Shown here: positions 44,030-53,054 of the stretch, one piece after another
Position numbering within the stretch: the stretch's first letter is position 1
Layout of the letters: the number at the start of each line of letters is the position of its first letter
Source of the DNA: Clostridium ragsdalei P11
GTDB taxonomy: Bacteria > Bacillota > Clostridia > Clostridiales > Clostridiaceae
Direction: 5' to 3'
Assembly (NCBI RefSeq): GCF_001675165.1
Contig: NZ_LROS01000018.1
Location: 1 to 64,000 of the forward strand
Length of the DNA stretch: 64,000 bases
Position numbers and translations under genes: made by a program
Notes under the pieces: model-generated
Told to the model about the DNA's origin: nothing
The model's database searches: none
What the model saw: the letters and a program-made list of their open reading frames with translations, nothing else

Positions 44030-44902
44030 TTATTTGTTGTTTTTAAGCTTTGTTCCGTTTTCGTCTTGTAGGATAAGGTGTCTTTTCATGAGTCCACCTA
44101 AAGCATTTTTAAAATAATTTTTACTTTCATGAAAGGTATTTCTTATATCTTCTGGAGAGCTTTTATCATTATATGGCATGAAACCATTATGATTTTCCAA
44201 ATAATCTAATATACACTCTTCTAAGGATAATCTTTCATTTTTAGGTACGCTTCTAGGAGTGAGTCCTAGTTTGCCATCTTCGTATATTTTTTTTATTCTT
44301 AACTTAAGTTCATCCCCGGGATAAATATCCGTAAAATATTCATTATTCAATATAACCCCTCGGTAAAGATTGTCTACGGCAACCATAGCACTGTTATTGG
44401 TTTGAAATCCATAAATAGTCCCTTTTACTTCACTGCCAAGTGTGTACTTTTCATCTTTTTCATTGTTCTCAAGATCTAAGGTAAGCAGATATTTGTCTAT
44501 GTCTGTAGTAGCTGCAATTCTATTGGTTTTATCTACATATAGATAAAATAAATAGTATTTTTCTGGAGTCAGCTTATATTTTTGTTCTGCTAAAGGTACA
44601 AGTACATCTCTTTCCAAGCCTATATCTACGAAACTCCCGAAACTAGTATTAGCTACAACTTTTAAATAGGCAAGTTCACCTATTTCTGCCTTAGGTTTTT
44701 TTAAAGTGGATATTATTCTGTCTTTTGAATCCTTATATATGAATGCATTGACTTCATCGCCAATGGAAAGGGTATCCTCAGTAATATCGCTTTTAGGAAG
44801 AAGTATATCATCTTTAGTTCTACCTGTTCCTGCATCTAAGTAGTATCCGAAATTTGCTTCCCTGGTTATTCTTAGTTTGTTAAATTTCCCTATTAGTATC
44901 AA
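44030..44902 (-). CDS. cvfB: CvfB-family S1 RNA-binding protein
   Basis: A 290-residue protein with three S1-like beta-barrel domains (about 1-65, 68-135, 145-215) and a C-terminal winged helix (about 220-285). ANFGYYLDAGTGRTKDDILLP, TSFGSFVDIGLERDVLVP and LGLTPRSVPKNERLS are characteristic of CvfB (YitL) proteins, which bind RNA and affect virulence gene expression in Staphylococcus. The role in clostridia is not known. It begins with TTG, with GAGGAGTG upstream. It faces the ATPase gene across two palindromic elements. Confidence 0.88.
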   Translation of the reverse strand: MILIGKFNKLRITREANFGYYLDAGTGRTKDDILLPKSDITEDTLSIGDEVNAFIYKDSKDRIISTLKKPKAEIGELAYLKVVANTSFGSFVDIGLERDVLVPLAEQKYKLTPEKYYLFYLYVDKTNRIAATTDIDKYLLTLDLENNEKDEKYTLGSEVKGTIYGFQTNNSAMVAVDNLYRGVILNNEYFTDIYPGDELKLRIKKIYEDGKLGLTPRSVPKNERLSLEECILDYLENHNGFMPYNDKSSPEDIRNTFHESKNYFKNALGGLMKRHLILQDENGTKLKNNK

Positions 44903-45039
44903 CTATATGTTCACTCCTCTGTAATGTTTAAAATACTTCTACTTCAAACATATTATATAATAATATCATAGTTACTGCCAGTTAAGTTAGTATTTAAAGT
45001 AGGATTTATAAGAAGAACTTTACCAAAATATATTTACAT

Positions 45040-45060
45040 CCAACTGTAGTTGGCTTTTTT
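45040..45060 (+). terminator. Small orphan terminator-like hairpin
   Basis: CCAAC-TGTA-GTTGG followed by six T on the plus strand. No plus-strand gene ends here, so it may stop an antisense or short transcript. The rest of the gap 44903-45200 is AT-rich without recognisable content. Confidence 0.45.
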
Positions 45061-45203
45061 GAAATGGAGTATTGGATTTTCTCTAGAATATTTTCTCTCA
45101 AAATCTTCTTTTTTATTAATATTATTGAATTTGAATAATACATAATAATTACTTGTTAGTGTTATGTTAATTCTACGTTAAATATATTTAAGAAATGTAA
45201 ACT

Positions 45204-45235
45204 TTCGACAATAAGATTTAAAAATATACTATAAT
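45204..45235 (+). promoter_or_regulatory. Candidate Spo0A-activated promoter
   Basis: TTCGACA (45204-45210) is a perfect Spo0A box (TGTCGAA on the other strand) placed where a -35 would be. TATAAT follows at 45230-45235 with a spacer of 19-20 bases, longer than usual, as in Spo0A-activated promoters that rely on sigma-A. A second partial site, GGTCGAA, lies near 45252. Confidence 0.5.
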
Positions 45236-45362
45236 TAATAAAGAATATTAGGTCGAAAATGGATTTAAATCTAAGTTAGGTAATTCTGTAAATTAATTAA
45301 ATATTAAAAAGGAACATGCTAATTGTTTATTAATCTAAGTTTAATATAAAGGGGAGTGCATT

Positions 45363-45605
45363 ATGATAATTAATTCTGAGAAAAGTTTTTTTCAAAAAAT
45401 TAAGACGTTTGACAAAGTTATGATTGAAACTATTAAAACTAATAAGGACATATTTGAATTTGAAGACGAGCAGTATGCAATTTATTCAAATGGTGTATTT
45501 GTACAAACTCTGATTAATGACAGAATATTATATCGCATCTTTATTGATGAATGTAGAAATGATGCTTCTGTACACTATGATTTGTTTAAATGTTTACATA
45601 ATTAG
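45363..45605 (+). CDS. Small protein of unknown function
   Basis: An 80-residue acidic, soluble protein I do not recognise, beginning MIINSEKSFFQKIKTFDKVM. No membrane segment, signal peptide or metal motif is visible; there is a single cysteine-rich hint near the end (two Cys). A strong AAAGGGGAG site lies seven bases upstream and a terminator follows, so it is likely expressed. A perfect Spo0A box with a matching -10 lies upstream, which suggests a role at entry to stationary phase, solvent formation or sporulation. Confidence 0.65.
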   Translation: MIINSEKSFFQKIKTFDKVMIETIKTNKDIFEFEDEQYAIYSNGVFVQTLINDRILYRIFIDECRNDASVHYDLFKCLHN

Positions 45606-45664
45606 TATTTGTGTAACTTGCTTTTGATAAAATTTCTATGCAACTTTGAAGCAAAATTTAATAT

Positions 45665-45724
45665 AAAAATAGGGTATTGTAACTTAATTTTATAACTAAT
45701 TTTAAGTACAATGCCCTATTTTTC
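45665..45724. terminator. Bidirectional terminator
   Basis: AAAAATAGGG(T/-)ATTGTAACTTAA at 45665 pairs with TTAAGTACAATGCCCTATTTTT at 45702-45723. T runs on both strands serve the small protein gene and the convergent acyltransferase gene. Confidence 0.85.
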
Positions 45725-45783
45725 ACTTGTTTTAATGTTAGTACACAAAAAGAATAAATAAATTCATATTAAACAAAAATAAT

Positions 45784-46920
45784 CTACCTGTTAACATTTA
45801 TTTTTAACTTCTGTACTACTGTAGATTTGATTTTAAATTTTGATCTAATACCTATCAGGTACTTGCTACCAGGAATGTAACTTATTGCACAACAAATAAT
45901 AGGAGTTATTATTATAGTTACTAAAAGTTTTATTAATGGACTATATAGATAGTGAGTTGAAGGTATCTTTTCTGACCATTTTTGAATAACAATAATATGG
46001 AGCATATATGCTGGAAAAGAATATTTTCCTACAAATGATAGTAAAATACTAATTTTTTTGCTGACAGTATCTATGTATAGAGACAGCATATAGAAGAAAA
46101 TTATTGCTGTAGTTACATATACTATATATAAAGCATGGTCAAATTTTATAAATGGCAGTGGATTACCTATAAAATCTTTTATATCATCATAATAAAAATA
46201 TGATAAAAGTATAGTGTATCCACCAATAAGTGCATATTTGTATTTTTTTATCATAACTTTTAAATTTGTATAATTAAAAATCATATATGCTCCAACTACA
46301 AAATAAAAAATCCATAGTAGAGGTGTTATATTTATAAAACTTTGCTGCAATTTAGATGGGGTTCCAAATAATAATTTTCCAATTGTAGAAGTAACATAAT
46401 TGTTGTTTTTCAGTATTAAGTAGTATAGTACAAAAGAAAATATAAAAAACGATTTTTTTATGAAAGTGCTTGTACTATTTAATTTCTTTATAAATAGAAA
46501 GATTAAGGGTATATATAGATATAATCTGATTATCATGCCCATATACCATAAATGGTAGGCAGAATTACCAGTAACTATTTGTCCTATAAAGTTGGTAAAA
46601 CCATAAGTGCTGTGATTTAAAATTAAATCATTTATAAGGGAACAAAAAATATAAGGTAAAATTAAAAATTTTAATTTTTTGATATAGAAATTTAATACAT
46701 CCATACGATCATAATATACATAAATGAGGCATATGGCAGTTAATGCTACAAACATAGGTACAGCAGTTTTACCTATTGAATAAATAAGCTTTGAAATAAG
46801 TCTATTTTCTAGAGAAATATCTTTTATAAAAGAATAACCGCCAAAAGTGTGTTGTATTACTACTAAAATAAAGGCGATTCCTCTCATTATGTCTAATTCT
46901 GCTAATCTATCTTTAGTCAT
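45784..46920 (-). CDS. Acyltransferase family 3 membrane protein
   Basis: A 378-residue integral membrane protein with about ten hydrophobic segments. The start LAELDIMRGIAFILVVIQHT is the typical family 3 (OafA/WecH-like) opening with the catalytic His. Such enzymes acylate sugars of cell-wall or surface polymers; the substrate here is not known. AGGAGGAGG precedes the ATG. It stands alone and diverges from nadE. Confidence 0.87.
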   Translation of the reverse strand: MTKDRLAELDIMRGIAFILVVIQHTFGGYSFIKDISLENRLISKLIYSIGKTAVPMFVALTAICLIYVYYDRMDVLNFYIKKLKFLILPYIFCSLINDLILNHSTYGFTNFIGQIVTGNSAYHLWYMGMIIRLYLYIPLIFLFIKKLNSTSTFIKKSFFIFSFVLYYLILKNNNYVTSTIGKLLFGTPSKLQQSFINITPLLWIFYFVVGAYMIFNYTNLKVMIKKYKYALIGGYTILLSYFYYDDIKDFIGNPLPFIKFDHALYIVYVTTAIIFFYMLSLYIDTVSKKISILLSFVGKYSFPAYMLHIIVIQKWSEKIPSTHYLYSPLIKLLVTIIITPIICCAISYIPGSKYLIGIRSKFKIKSTVVQKLKINVNR

Positions 46921-47093
46921 ATTTTCCTCCTCCTAAGTAAAAAATATCCTTGTACAGTTTACACTTATCTAAATGAAAAGGCAATTTCTTATGATTTAAG
47001 ATTAAACTCATAAATAGCTTTAAATTTGCTTTACATCACTTATAATATAAAGTATATAATAAAAGTTAAAAGATTATTAGGGAGGAAAATATA

Positions 47094-49013
47094 ATGTCAT
47101 CAATGGATTTTGTAAGAGTATCTGCAGCATGTCCTTTAACAAATGTAGCAGATATAGAATTTAACTTAAATAATATAAAGCTTTGTATAGGTAGGGCTTT
47201 AGAACAAAAAGCAAAGCTTGTAGTCTTTCCGGAGCTTTGTATAACCTCATATACTTGTGCAGATCTTTTTGAACAGCAGCTACTTTTGGAGAAATCCGTA
47301 GAAGCTCTAAAAAATCTGTGTGATTACTCAAAAGACATAGACATACTAATAGCTGTAGGGGCACCTCTTACATATAATTGTTGTCTTTATAATTGTGCAT
47401 ACATAATATTTCGGGGCAGTATTCTAGGTATTGTTCCCAAAAGTTATATTCCAAATTATGAGGAGTTTTATGAAAAAAGATGGTTTACAGAGGGACTAAA
47501 GGTTATAGATGAAAAAGTTAACTTTTATTTTCAGGAAGATATTCCATTTGGAACAAACTTGATATTTACCTGTGGTAATTTTAAATTTGGAATTGAAATA
47601 TGTGAAGATCTATGGACAGTAGTACCTCCAAGCAGTTATTTATGTCTTATGGGTGCAAATATTATAGGAAACCTCTCTGCATCTAATGAAGTTGTAAGTA
47701 AATCCACTTATAGGAGAAACTTAATATCATCTCAAAGTGCCAGATGCATGTGTTCTTATATATATTCATCTTGTGGAGTATTTGAATCTTCTACAGATTT
47801 AGTGTTTAGTGGGGATATGTGTATTTCTGAAAATGGAGCAATTCTAAAATCTGGTGAAAGGTTTAAAAGAGAAAATCAAGTTATTACTACAATTGTAGAT
47901 TTAGGACGATTAGCTGGGCAGCGTTTAAGAAATGTAAGCTTTAGGGACAGCGTAAAGTTATTTTTGGAGAAACCTATAGAAGTGAAATTTCAATTTGAAA
48001 CTATGGATTATGGAAAATTTGATAGAGCTGTTGACAAACATCCTTTTGTACCCTCAGGTAAAGATGAAAGGGAACTTAGATGTAGGGAAATATTTAATAT
48101 ACAAACTTCTGCCCTTGCTAAAAGGGTAAGTCATACTAATTTAAAAAGAGCGGTTATAGGTATATCGGGTGGACTTGATTCTACCTTGGCCTTGCTTGTT
48201 ACAGTGAAAACCTTTGATATGTTAAAGATATCGAGAGACAATATAATAACTGTTACTATGCCAGGGTTTGGTACTACAGATAGAACTTATAATAATGCAG
48301 TAGATTTGTGTAAAAGTTTAGGAACGGAACTTAGAGAAATAAATATAGTAGATGCATGTCTCCAACATTTTAAAGATATATCCCATGACAGAGAAATACA
48401 CGATGTAACTTATGAGAATGTTCAGGCAAGAGAGAGGACGCAGATTATAATGGACATAGCAAATAAGGAAGGGGGACTTGTAATTGGGACAGGTGATCTT
48501 TCTGAGCTTGCACTTGGATGGTGCACTTACAACGGCGATCATATGTCTATGTATAGTGTGAATTGTTCCATACCTAAAACGCTGGTAAGATATTTAGTAA
48601 GATATGTAGCAGATAAAGAGGTATCAAAAAATATATCGGATATTTTGATAGACATACTTGATACCCCAGTAAGTCCAGAACTTTTGCCTAAAGATAAAAA
48701 TGGAAAGATAGTCCAGAAAACAGAAGACATAGTGGGTCCATATGAGCTTCATGACTTTTTCTTGTATTATTTTGTTAGACATAGTTATTCACCGGAAAAG
48801 ATATTGTTTTTGGCAAAACAAGCTTTTAAAAATGATTATACTAATGATGTTATTTGTAAATGGCTAAAAGTATTTACAAAAAGATTTTTCACTCAACAAT
48901 TCAAGAGATCTGCAATTCCAGATGGACCTAAGGTAGGTACTGTAAGTTTATCTCCTAGAGGAGATTGGAGAATGCCTTCAGATGCCAGCTTTAATTTATG
49001 GATGCAAAAATAA
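47094..49013 (+). CDS. nadE: Glutamine-dependent NAD synthetase
   Basis: A 639-residue two-domain enzyme that turns nicotinate adenine dinucleotide into NAD with ATP and glutamine. The N-terminal nitrilase-fold glutaminase domain (about 1-290) has the catalytic Glu in VVFPELCIT, the Lys in GIVPKSYIPNYEEFYEKRWF and the Cys in GIEICEDLW. The C-terminal synthetase domain (from about 335) has the pyrophosphatase loop GISGGLDSTLAL. The length is that of the long bacterial form. GGGAGGAAA precedes the ATG. Confidence 0.95.
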   Translation: MSSMDFVRVSAACPLTNVADIEFNLNNIKLCIGRALEQKAKLVVFPELCITSYTCADLFEQQLLLEKSVEALKNLCDYSKDIDILIAVGAPLTYNCCLYNCAYIIFRGSILGIVPKSYIPNYEEFYEKRWFTEGLKVIDEKVNFYFQEDIPFGTNLIFTCGNFKFGIEICEDLWTVVPPSSYLCLMGANIIGNLSASNEVVSKSTYRRNLISSQSARCMCSYIYSSCGVFESSTDLVFSGDMCISENGAILKSGERFKRENQVITTIVDLGRLAGQRLRNVSFRDSVKLFLEKPIEVKFQFETMDYGKFDRAVDKHPFVPSGKDERELRCREIFNIQTSALAKRVSHTNLKRAVIGISGGLDSTLALLVTVKTFDMLKISRDNIITVTMPGFGTTDRTYNNAVDLCKSLGTELREINIVDACLQHFKDISHDREIHDVTYENVQARERTQIIMDIANKEGGLVIGTGDLSELALGWCTYNGDHMSMYSVNCSIPKTLVRYLVRYVADKEVSKNISDILIDILDTPVSPELLPKDKNGKIVQKTEDIVGPYELHDFFLYYFVRHSYSPEKILFLAKQAFKNDYTNDVICKWLKVFTKRFFTQQFKRSAIPDGPKVGTVSLSPRGDWRMPSDASFNLWMQK

Positions 49014-49107
49014 AATTTATATAAAATCAGATTTATTGATGAATAGATATAGTATACTATTTATAATATTAAAGATAGAAAAATTTTGATAGGGGGTTGG
49101 AATTTAC

Positions 49108-49533
49108 ATGTTTAATATTATTTTATGGACTGTAATTGGTTTAGTAGCCCTATTTGTAGACATGGTAACTAGTGCTTTCTTATTTGTATGGTTTACTATA
49201 GGAGCAATTGCTGCCATTGTAGCAGGAATGTTAAAATATTCCTTTATAGTTCAACTTATAGTGTTTTTAGTAGTTAGCATAGTGCTTACAGTTGTTTGTT
49301 ATCCAATAGTTAAAAAAAATATTAAAAAATCTATAAAGCCTACTTTGCTTAGGGAAAAAACTTATGTGGGAAAAAAGATTACTATAGATAAGAAAATGGT
49401 AAAAAATAATGGAATAAAGGTTGATGGGGTGTACTGGAATATAAAGAACGAAGGATATACTATTAAGGATGGAGATACCGTAAAGATAATTGGAATGGAA
49501 GGAAATAAAGTTATTATAAAAAAGGAGATGTAA
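49108..49533 (+). CDS. NfeD-family membrane protein
   Basis: A 141-residue protein with two or three N-terminal membrane helices (about 4-70) and a small C-terminal OB-fold domain (about 80-141). Such short NfeD proteins act together with SPFH-domain (stomatin-like) proteins, and one is encoded four bases downstream. They are thought to organise membrane microdomains or control membrane protein quality. AGGGGGTTGG precedes the ATG. Confidence 0.87.
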   Translation: MFNIILWTVIGLVALFVDMVTSAFLFVWFTIGAIAAIVAGMLKYSFIVQLIVFLVVSIVLTVVCYPIVKKNIKKSIKPTLLREKTYVGKKITIDKKMVKNNGIKVDGVYWNIKNEGYTIKDGDTVKIIGMEGNKVIIKKEM

Positions 49534-49537
49534 ATAT

Positions 49538-50476
49538 ATGATAAGTAAAATTTTTATTTTGATTGTACTTGTAGTTATTATTGCAGTTATAGTTTCTTCT
49601 ATGAAGGTAGTAAATACTGGTTATGTAACTATTATAGAGAGATTTGGACAATTTCATAGGGTATTGGAACCAGGATGGCATTTTCTAATTCCTTTTGCTG
49701 ATTTTGCAAGAAGAAAAGTTTCAAATAAGCAGCAGATACTGGATATTGAACCTCAAAGTGTTATAACTAAAGACAATGTAAAGATATCTATTGACAATGT
49801 TATTTTTTATAAGATATTAAGTGCTAAGGATGCTGTGTATAATATAGAGGATTACAAAGCAGGTATAGTTTTTTCAACAATAACCAATATGAGAAATATT
49901 GTAGGAGATATGACTTTAGATGAAGTACTGTCGGGAAGGGATAAAATAAATGCAGAGCTTTTAAAAGTAGTAGATGATATAACAGATGCCTACGGCATAA
50001 AAATATTGTCTGTAGAAATTAAAAACATTATTCCACCGGCTGAGATTCAGCAAGCCATGGAAAAACAGATGAAGGCAGAACGTGATAAAAGGGCTGTTAT
50101 ACTTCAGGCAGAAGGTCAAAAACAGAGTGATATAGCAAGAGCCGAAGGTGAAAAGCAAGCCAAGATACTGCAAGCCGAAGCTGAAAAGGAAGCAAATATA
50201 AGAAGGGCTGAAGGATTGAGACAATCTCAAATGCTGGAGGCAGAAGGTAAAGCAAAGGCAATAGAATCTGTAGCAGAAGCACAGTCTAAGGCAATTCATC
50301 TTGTTAATAGGGCTATAATTGATTCAGGTACAGATGAAAAGGTAATAGCACTTAAACAAGTAGAAGCATTGAAAGAAATGGCTAAAAATCCGGCAAATAA
50401 ATTGATATTGCCAAATGAGTCCATTTCTTCTCTTGGCAATATAGCAGCAATAGCAGATATGCTTCAGAAGAAGTAA
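49538..50476 (+). CDS. SPFH/stomatin-like membrane protein (QmcA type)
   Basis: A 312-residue protein with one N-terminal membrane helix (about 3-20), an SPFH domain (about 25-180: NTGYVTIIERFGQFHRVLEPG) and a long coiled coil with repeated AEGEKQAK / AEAEKEA-type segments (about 180-255). The C-terminal GTDEKVIALKQVEALKEMA is typical of the QmcA/HflK-like group. It forms large assemblies in the membrane, probably with the preceding NfeD protein. GGAGATG lies just before the ATG, and the genes are four bases apart. Confidence 0.9.
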   Translation: MISKIFILIVLVVIIAVIVSSMKVVNTGYVTIIERFGQFHRVLEPGWHFLIPFADFARRKVSNKQQILDIEPQSVITKDNVKISIDNVIFYKILSAKDAVYNIEDYKAGIVFSTITNMRNIVGDMTLDEVLSGRDKINAELLKVVDDITDAYGIKILSVEIKNIIPPAEIQQAMEKQMKAERDKRAVILQAEGQKQSDIARAEGEKQAKILQAEAEKEANIRRAEGLRQSQMLEAEGKAKAIESVAEAQSKAIHLVNRAIIDSGTDEKVIALKQVEALKEMAKNPANKLILPNESISSLGNIAAIADMLQKK

Positions 50477-50500
50477 TTTTTATAAGAGTTACAGCTTAAA

Positions 50501-50716
50501 ATTTGACCTATTCTCCGGATATTTTTACAACCTTCAGCTCGTTAAATATTTTGATAAGTCTAAGTAAAAAATTCTAGAAAAGCTAAGAACTTTTGAAAAC
50601 TCGTACCTCAAACAATTCAAAAGTCCTAAGTTTTTACGAATTTTTTCTAAGACTTATTTGCAAAATATTTGAAAGAGCTTCATTATTGTAAGAATATCTC
50701 TGCGAATAGGTTCAAA
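50501..50716. repeat. Palindromic element B, copy 2 (about 216 bp)
   Basis: A close copy of 43533-43746 with the same apex ACTCGTACCTCAAAC. The ends read TTTGACCTATTC and GAATAGGTTCAAA. Compared with copy 1, two paired positions near the end have changed on both sides so that pairing is kept. It lies between two genes on the same strand; 50717-50900 is AT-rich without other features. Confidence 0.85.
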
Positions 50717-50920
50717 TTTAAGATGAGAATCCTTATAGGCTTTCTAATCGAGATTTGTCATTATATTTTATGTATAAGTTTAAACTTCAATTGGAAATCT
50801 TATATAGATATCTGAAATCAAAAGCAGTTAGTAACTTTAGTTAAGAGTTAAAAAATTGTAGTTTGAGAGGTTATATACTTTTAAATTGAAATTGATAATT
50901 GAAATATGGGGGAAGTTTGT

Positions 50921-51607
50921 GTGAAAAAGGTTTTAATAGTAGAAGATGAAGCTTCTATAAGAGGATTTTTAAAAATAAATTTTAAAAGAAACAAGTTTAT
51001 AGTGATAGAAGCAAGTACGGGAGAAAGAGCTTTAGAAAAGGCAAGAACTGAACATCCAATAGTTACAATATTAGATGTAATGCTTCCTGGAATGGATGGA
51101 TTCAAGACTTGTGAAATACTTAGAAGAGAATTTCCTAAAATGGGTATAATAATGCTTACAGCCAGAAGTCAGGATATGGATAAGATAATGGGTTTTGGAT
51201 TTGGAGCAGATGACTATGTAATAAAACCTTTCAATCCCCAAGAGTTAATAGCTAGAGTAAATGCACTTTTGAGGAGAATAGGAATACAAAGTGATAGTAA
51301 AAATGAAGTGCTTGTATCGGGTGAATTTAAAATAGACGAAGGAGCCATGAAAGTCTATAGAAGTGAACAGGAATTAGAACTTACCCCAAAAGAATATATG
51401 TTGATGAAAATATTTATAGAAAATCAAGGAAAAGCTTTAAATAGGAATGAACTCCTAAATCTTGTCTGGGGGTATAGTTATCCTGGAGATGCAAAAATAG
51501 TTGACGTAAATATTAGAAGGCTTAGAGAGAAGATAGAAGAAAATTCTTCAAAACCAAAATATATTGAGACTGTTTGGGGAGTAGGGTATAGATGGAGAAA
51601 AGAATAA
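50921..51607 (+). CDS. OmpR-family response regulator
   Basis: A 228-residue regulator with a receiver domain (about 1-115: phosphorylation site in TILDVMLPGMDG, conserved Lys in DYVIKPFNP) and a winged-helix output domain (about 130-228: ELTPKEYMLMKIFIENQ, VDVNIRRLREKIEEN). I choose the GTG at 50921, six bases after GGGGGAA; an ATG at 50906 lies on that site. The partner kinase gene follows directly. Confidence 0.92.
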   Translation: MKKVLIVEDEASIRGFLKINFKRNKFIVIEASTGERALEKARTEHPIVTILDVMLPGMDGFKTCEILRREFPKMGIIMLTARSQDMDKIMGFGFGADDYVIKPFNPQELIARVNALLRRIGIQSDSKNEVLVSGEFKIDEGAMKVYRSEQELELTPKEYMLMKIFIENQGKALNRNELLNLVWGYSYPGDAKIVDVNIRRLREKIEENSSKPKYIETVWGVGYRWRKE

Positions 51608-51608
51608 T

Positions 51609-51666
51609 ATGTTAAATGGAATAAAGGAAAGAATGATATGTTAAATGGAATAAAGGAAAGAATGAT
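51609..51666 (+). repeat. 29-bp tandem duplication across the kinase start codon
   Basis: Positions 51609-51637 and 51638-51666 are identical: each begins ATGTTAAATGGAATAAAGG and ends AAGAATGAT. Translation from the first ATG gives an 11-residue peptide (MLNGIKERMIC) that stops at 51644, because 29 is not a multiple of three. The second ATG (51638) opens the kinase frame and has AAAGGAAAG in the first copy as its ribosome site. Confidence 0.95.
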
Positions 51667-53032
51667 AGGAAGCTATCTATTTATAATAATTTTTACTGTA
51701 GTGATAATTGAATCTTTTTTGATATTCTCCATTAGCAGATACTATTATAAAAATATGGAGAATATGGTTTCTAATCAAATAAAAGTTTCTGTAGATTTTT
51801 ATAATAGCTATCTAGCTTCTTCCAGTTTAAAAAAAAATATAAGTGACAATGCAGATATATTTTGGAAAAATACTTCTGCAGAAGTTCAAGTAATAGATGT
51901 TTCAGGAAGAATGCTTATGGATTCTATAGGAAACTTTATACCTGGTAAAGTGAAAGGGGAAGACATAAAAAATGCTTTAAATGGAGATTTAGGCATTTCT
52001 ATAGAAACAGATAAAAAAACTAGTGAAAAAGTGTTGTATGTATCTAAAGCTTTAAAATCCAATGGAAAAGTTGAAGGAGTACTTAGATTTGCTACTTCTC
52101 TTTCAGAAGTGGACACGATAATAAAAAAAATATCTTTTATGCTCATATTTATAGGAATTGCAGTAATAGTAATGGCAGGAATTGTAAGCGTGTTCATTTC
52201 AAATAGTATAACAAGACCGGTAAGAGAGGTCACAGCTATGGCAAGAAAAATGGCGAGTGGAAGATTTAATGAGAGAATTGAAAAAAAGAGAGATGATGAG
52301 ATAGGGGAACTATTTGATGCACTAAATTTTATGGCAGATGAGATATTAAAAAATGAGAAGCTAAAGAACGAATTTGTAGCCTCCGTATCCCATGAACTCA
52401 GAACCCCACTTACATCTATAAAGGGATGGGCTTCTACTATGAGAACTGGAGATTTCAGTGATAGGGAAGAATTACAAACTGGACTTGAGATAATAGAAAA
52501 TGAAAGTGATAGGTTAACTAAAATGGTAGAAGAACTTTTAGACTTTTCTAAATTTATATCTGGTAAAATTACACTGAAAAAAGATTATGTAGATATAAAA
52601 AGTACTATAGAATATATAAAAAAGCAATTTTCTCTAAGGGCATGGCGACAAAATATAAACTTTTCTGTAAAAGTTCAGGATAATATGCCTTTGGTTTTAC
52701 TGGATGAAAATAGAATTAAACAGGTGCTTAACAATTTGCTGGACAATGCATTTAAATTTACGCAAGAAGGAGGAAAGGTAACTTTAAAGGCTTTTATGAG
52801 AGATGAAAACTTAATTGTGATAGTAGGTGATACTGGAATTGGGATACCTGAAGATGAACTCCCAAAAGTCACTGAGAAGTTTTTTAAAGGCAAAAGTGAT
52901 AAGTGCAGCAACGGAATAGGACTATCAATATGCAAAGAAATAGTTTTACTTCATGGAGGAAAAATTGAAATAACAAGTGAATTGGTTAAGGGAACTGAAA
53001 TAACTTTGACCATTCCAGTAGAAGACAACTAG
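51638..53032 (+). CDS. Sensor histidine kinase
   Basis: A 464-residue membrane kinase with a first membrane helix (about 10-32), an extracytoplasmic sensor part (about 33-165), a second helix (about 166-190), HAMP (about 190-242), a HisKA domain with the phosphorylated His in SVSHELRTPLT, and the ATPase domain with the N box LNNLLDNAFKFT, GDTGIGIP and GIGLSICKEIV. It pairs with the preceding regulator. A 29-bp duplication covers its start, so it begins within a repeated sequence (see that entry). Confidence 0.92.
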   Translation: MLNGIKERMIGSYLFIIIFTVVIIESFLIFSISRYYYKNMENMVSNQIKVSVDFYNSYLASSSLKKNISDNADIFWKNTSAEVQVIDVSGRMLMDSIGNFIPGKVKGEDIKNALNGDLGISIETDKKTSEKVLYVSKALKSNGKVEGVLRFATSLSEVDTIIKKISFMLIFIGIAVIVMAGIVSVFISNSITRPVREVTAMARKMASGRFNERIEKKRDDEIGELFDALNFMADEILKNEKLKNEFVASVSHELRTPLTSIKGWASTMRTGDFSDREELQTGLEIIENESDRLTKMVEELLDFSKFISGKITLKKDYVDIKSTIEYIKKQFSLRAWRQNINFSVKVQDNMPLVLLDENRIKQVLNNLLDNAFKFTQEGGKVTLKAFMRDENLIVIVGDTGIGIPEDELPKVTEKFFKGKSDKCSNGIGLSICKEIVLLHGGKIEITSELVKGTEITLTIPVEDN

Positions 53033-53054
53033 AATTTTAGAAAAGGTGATATTT

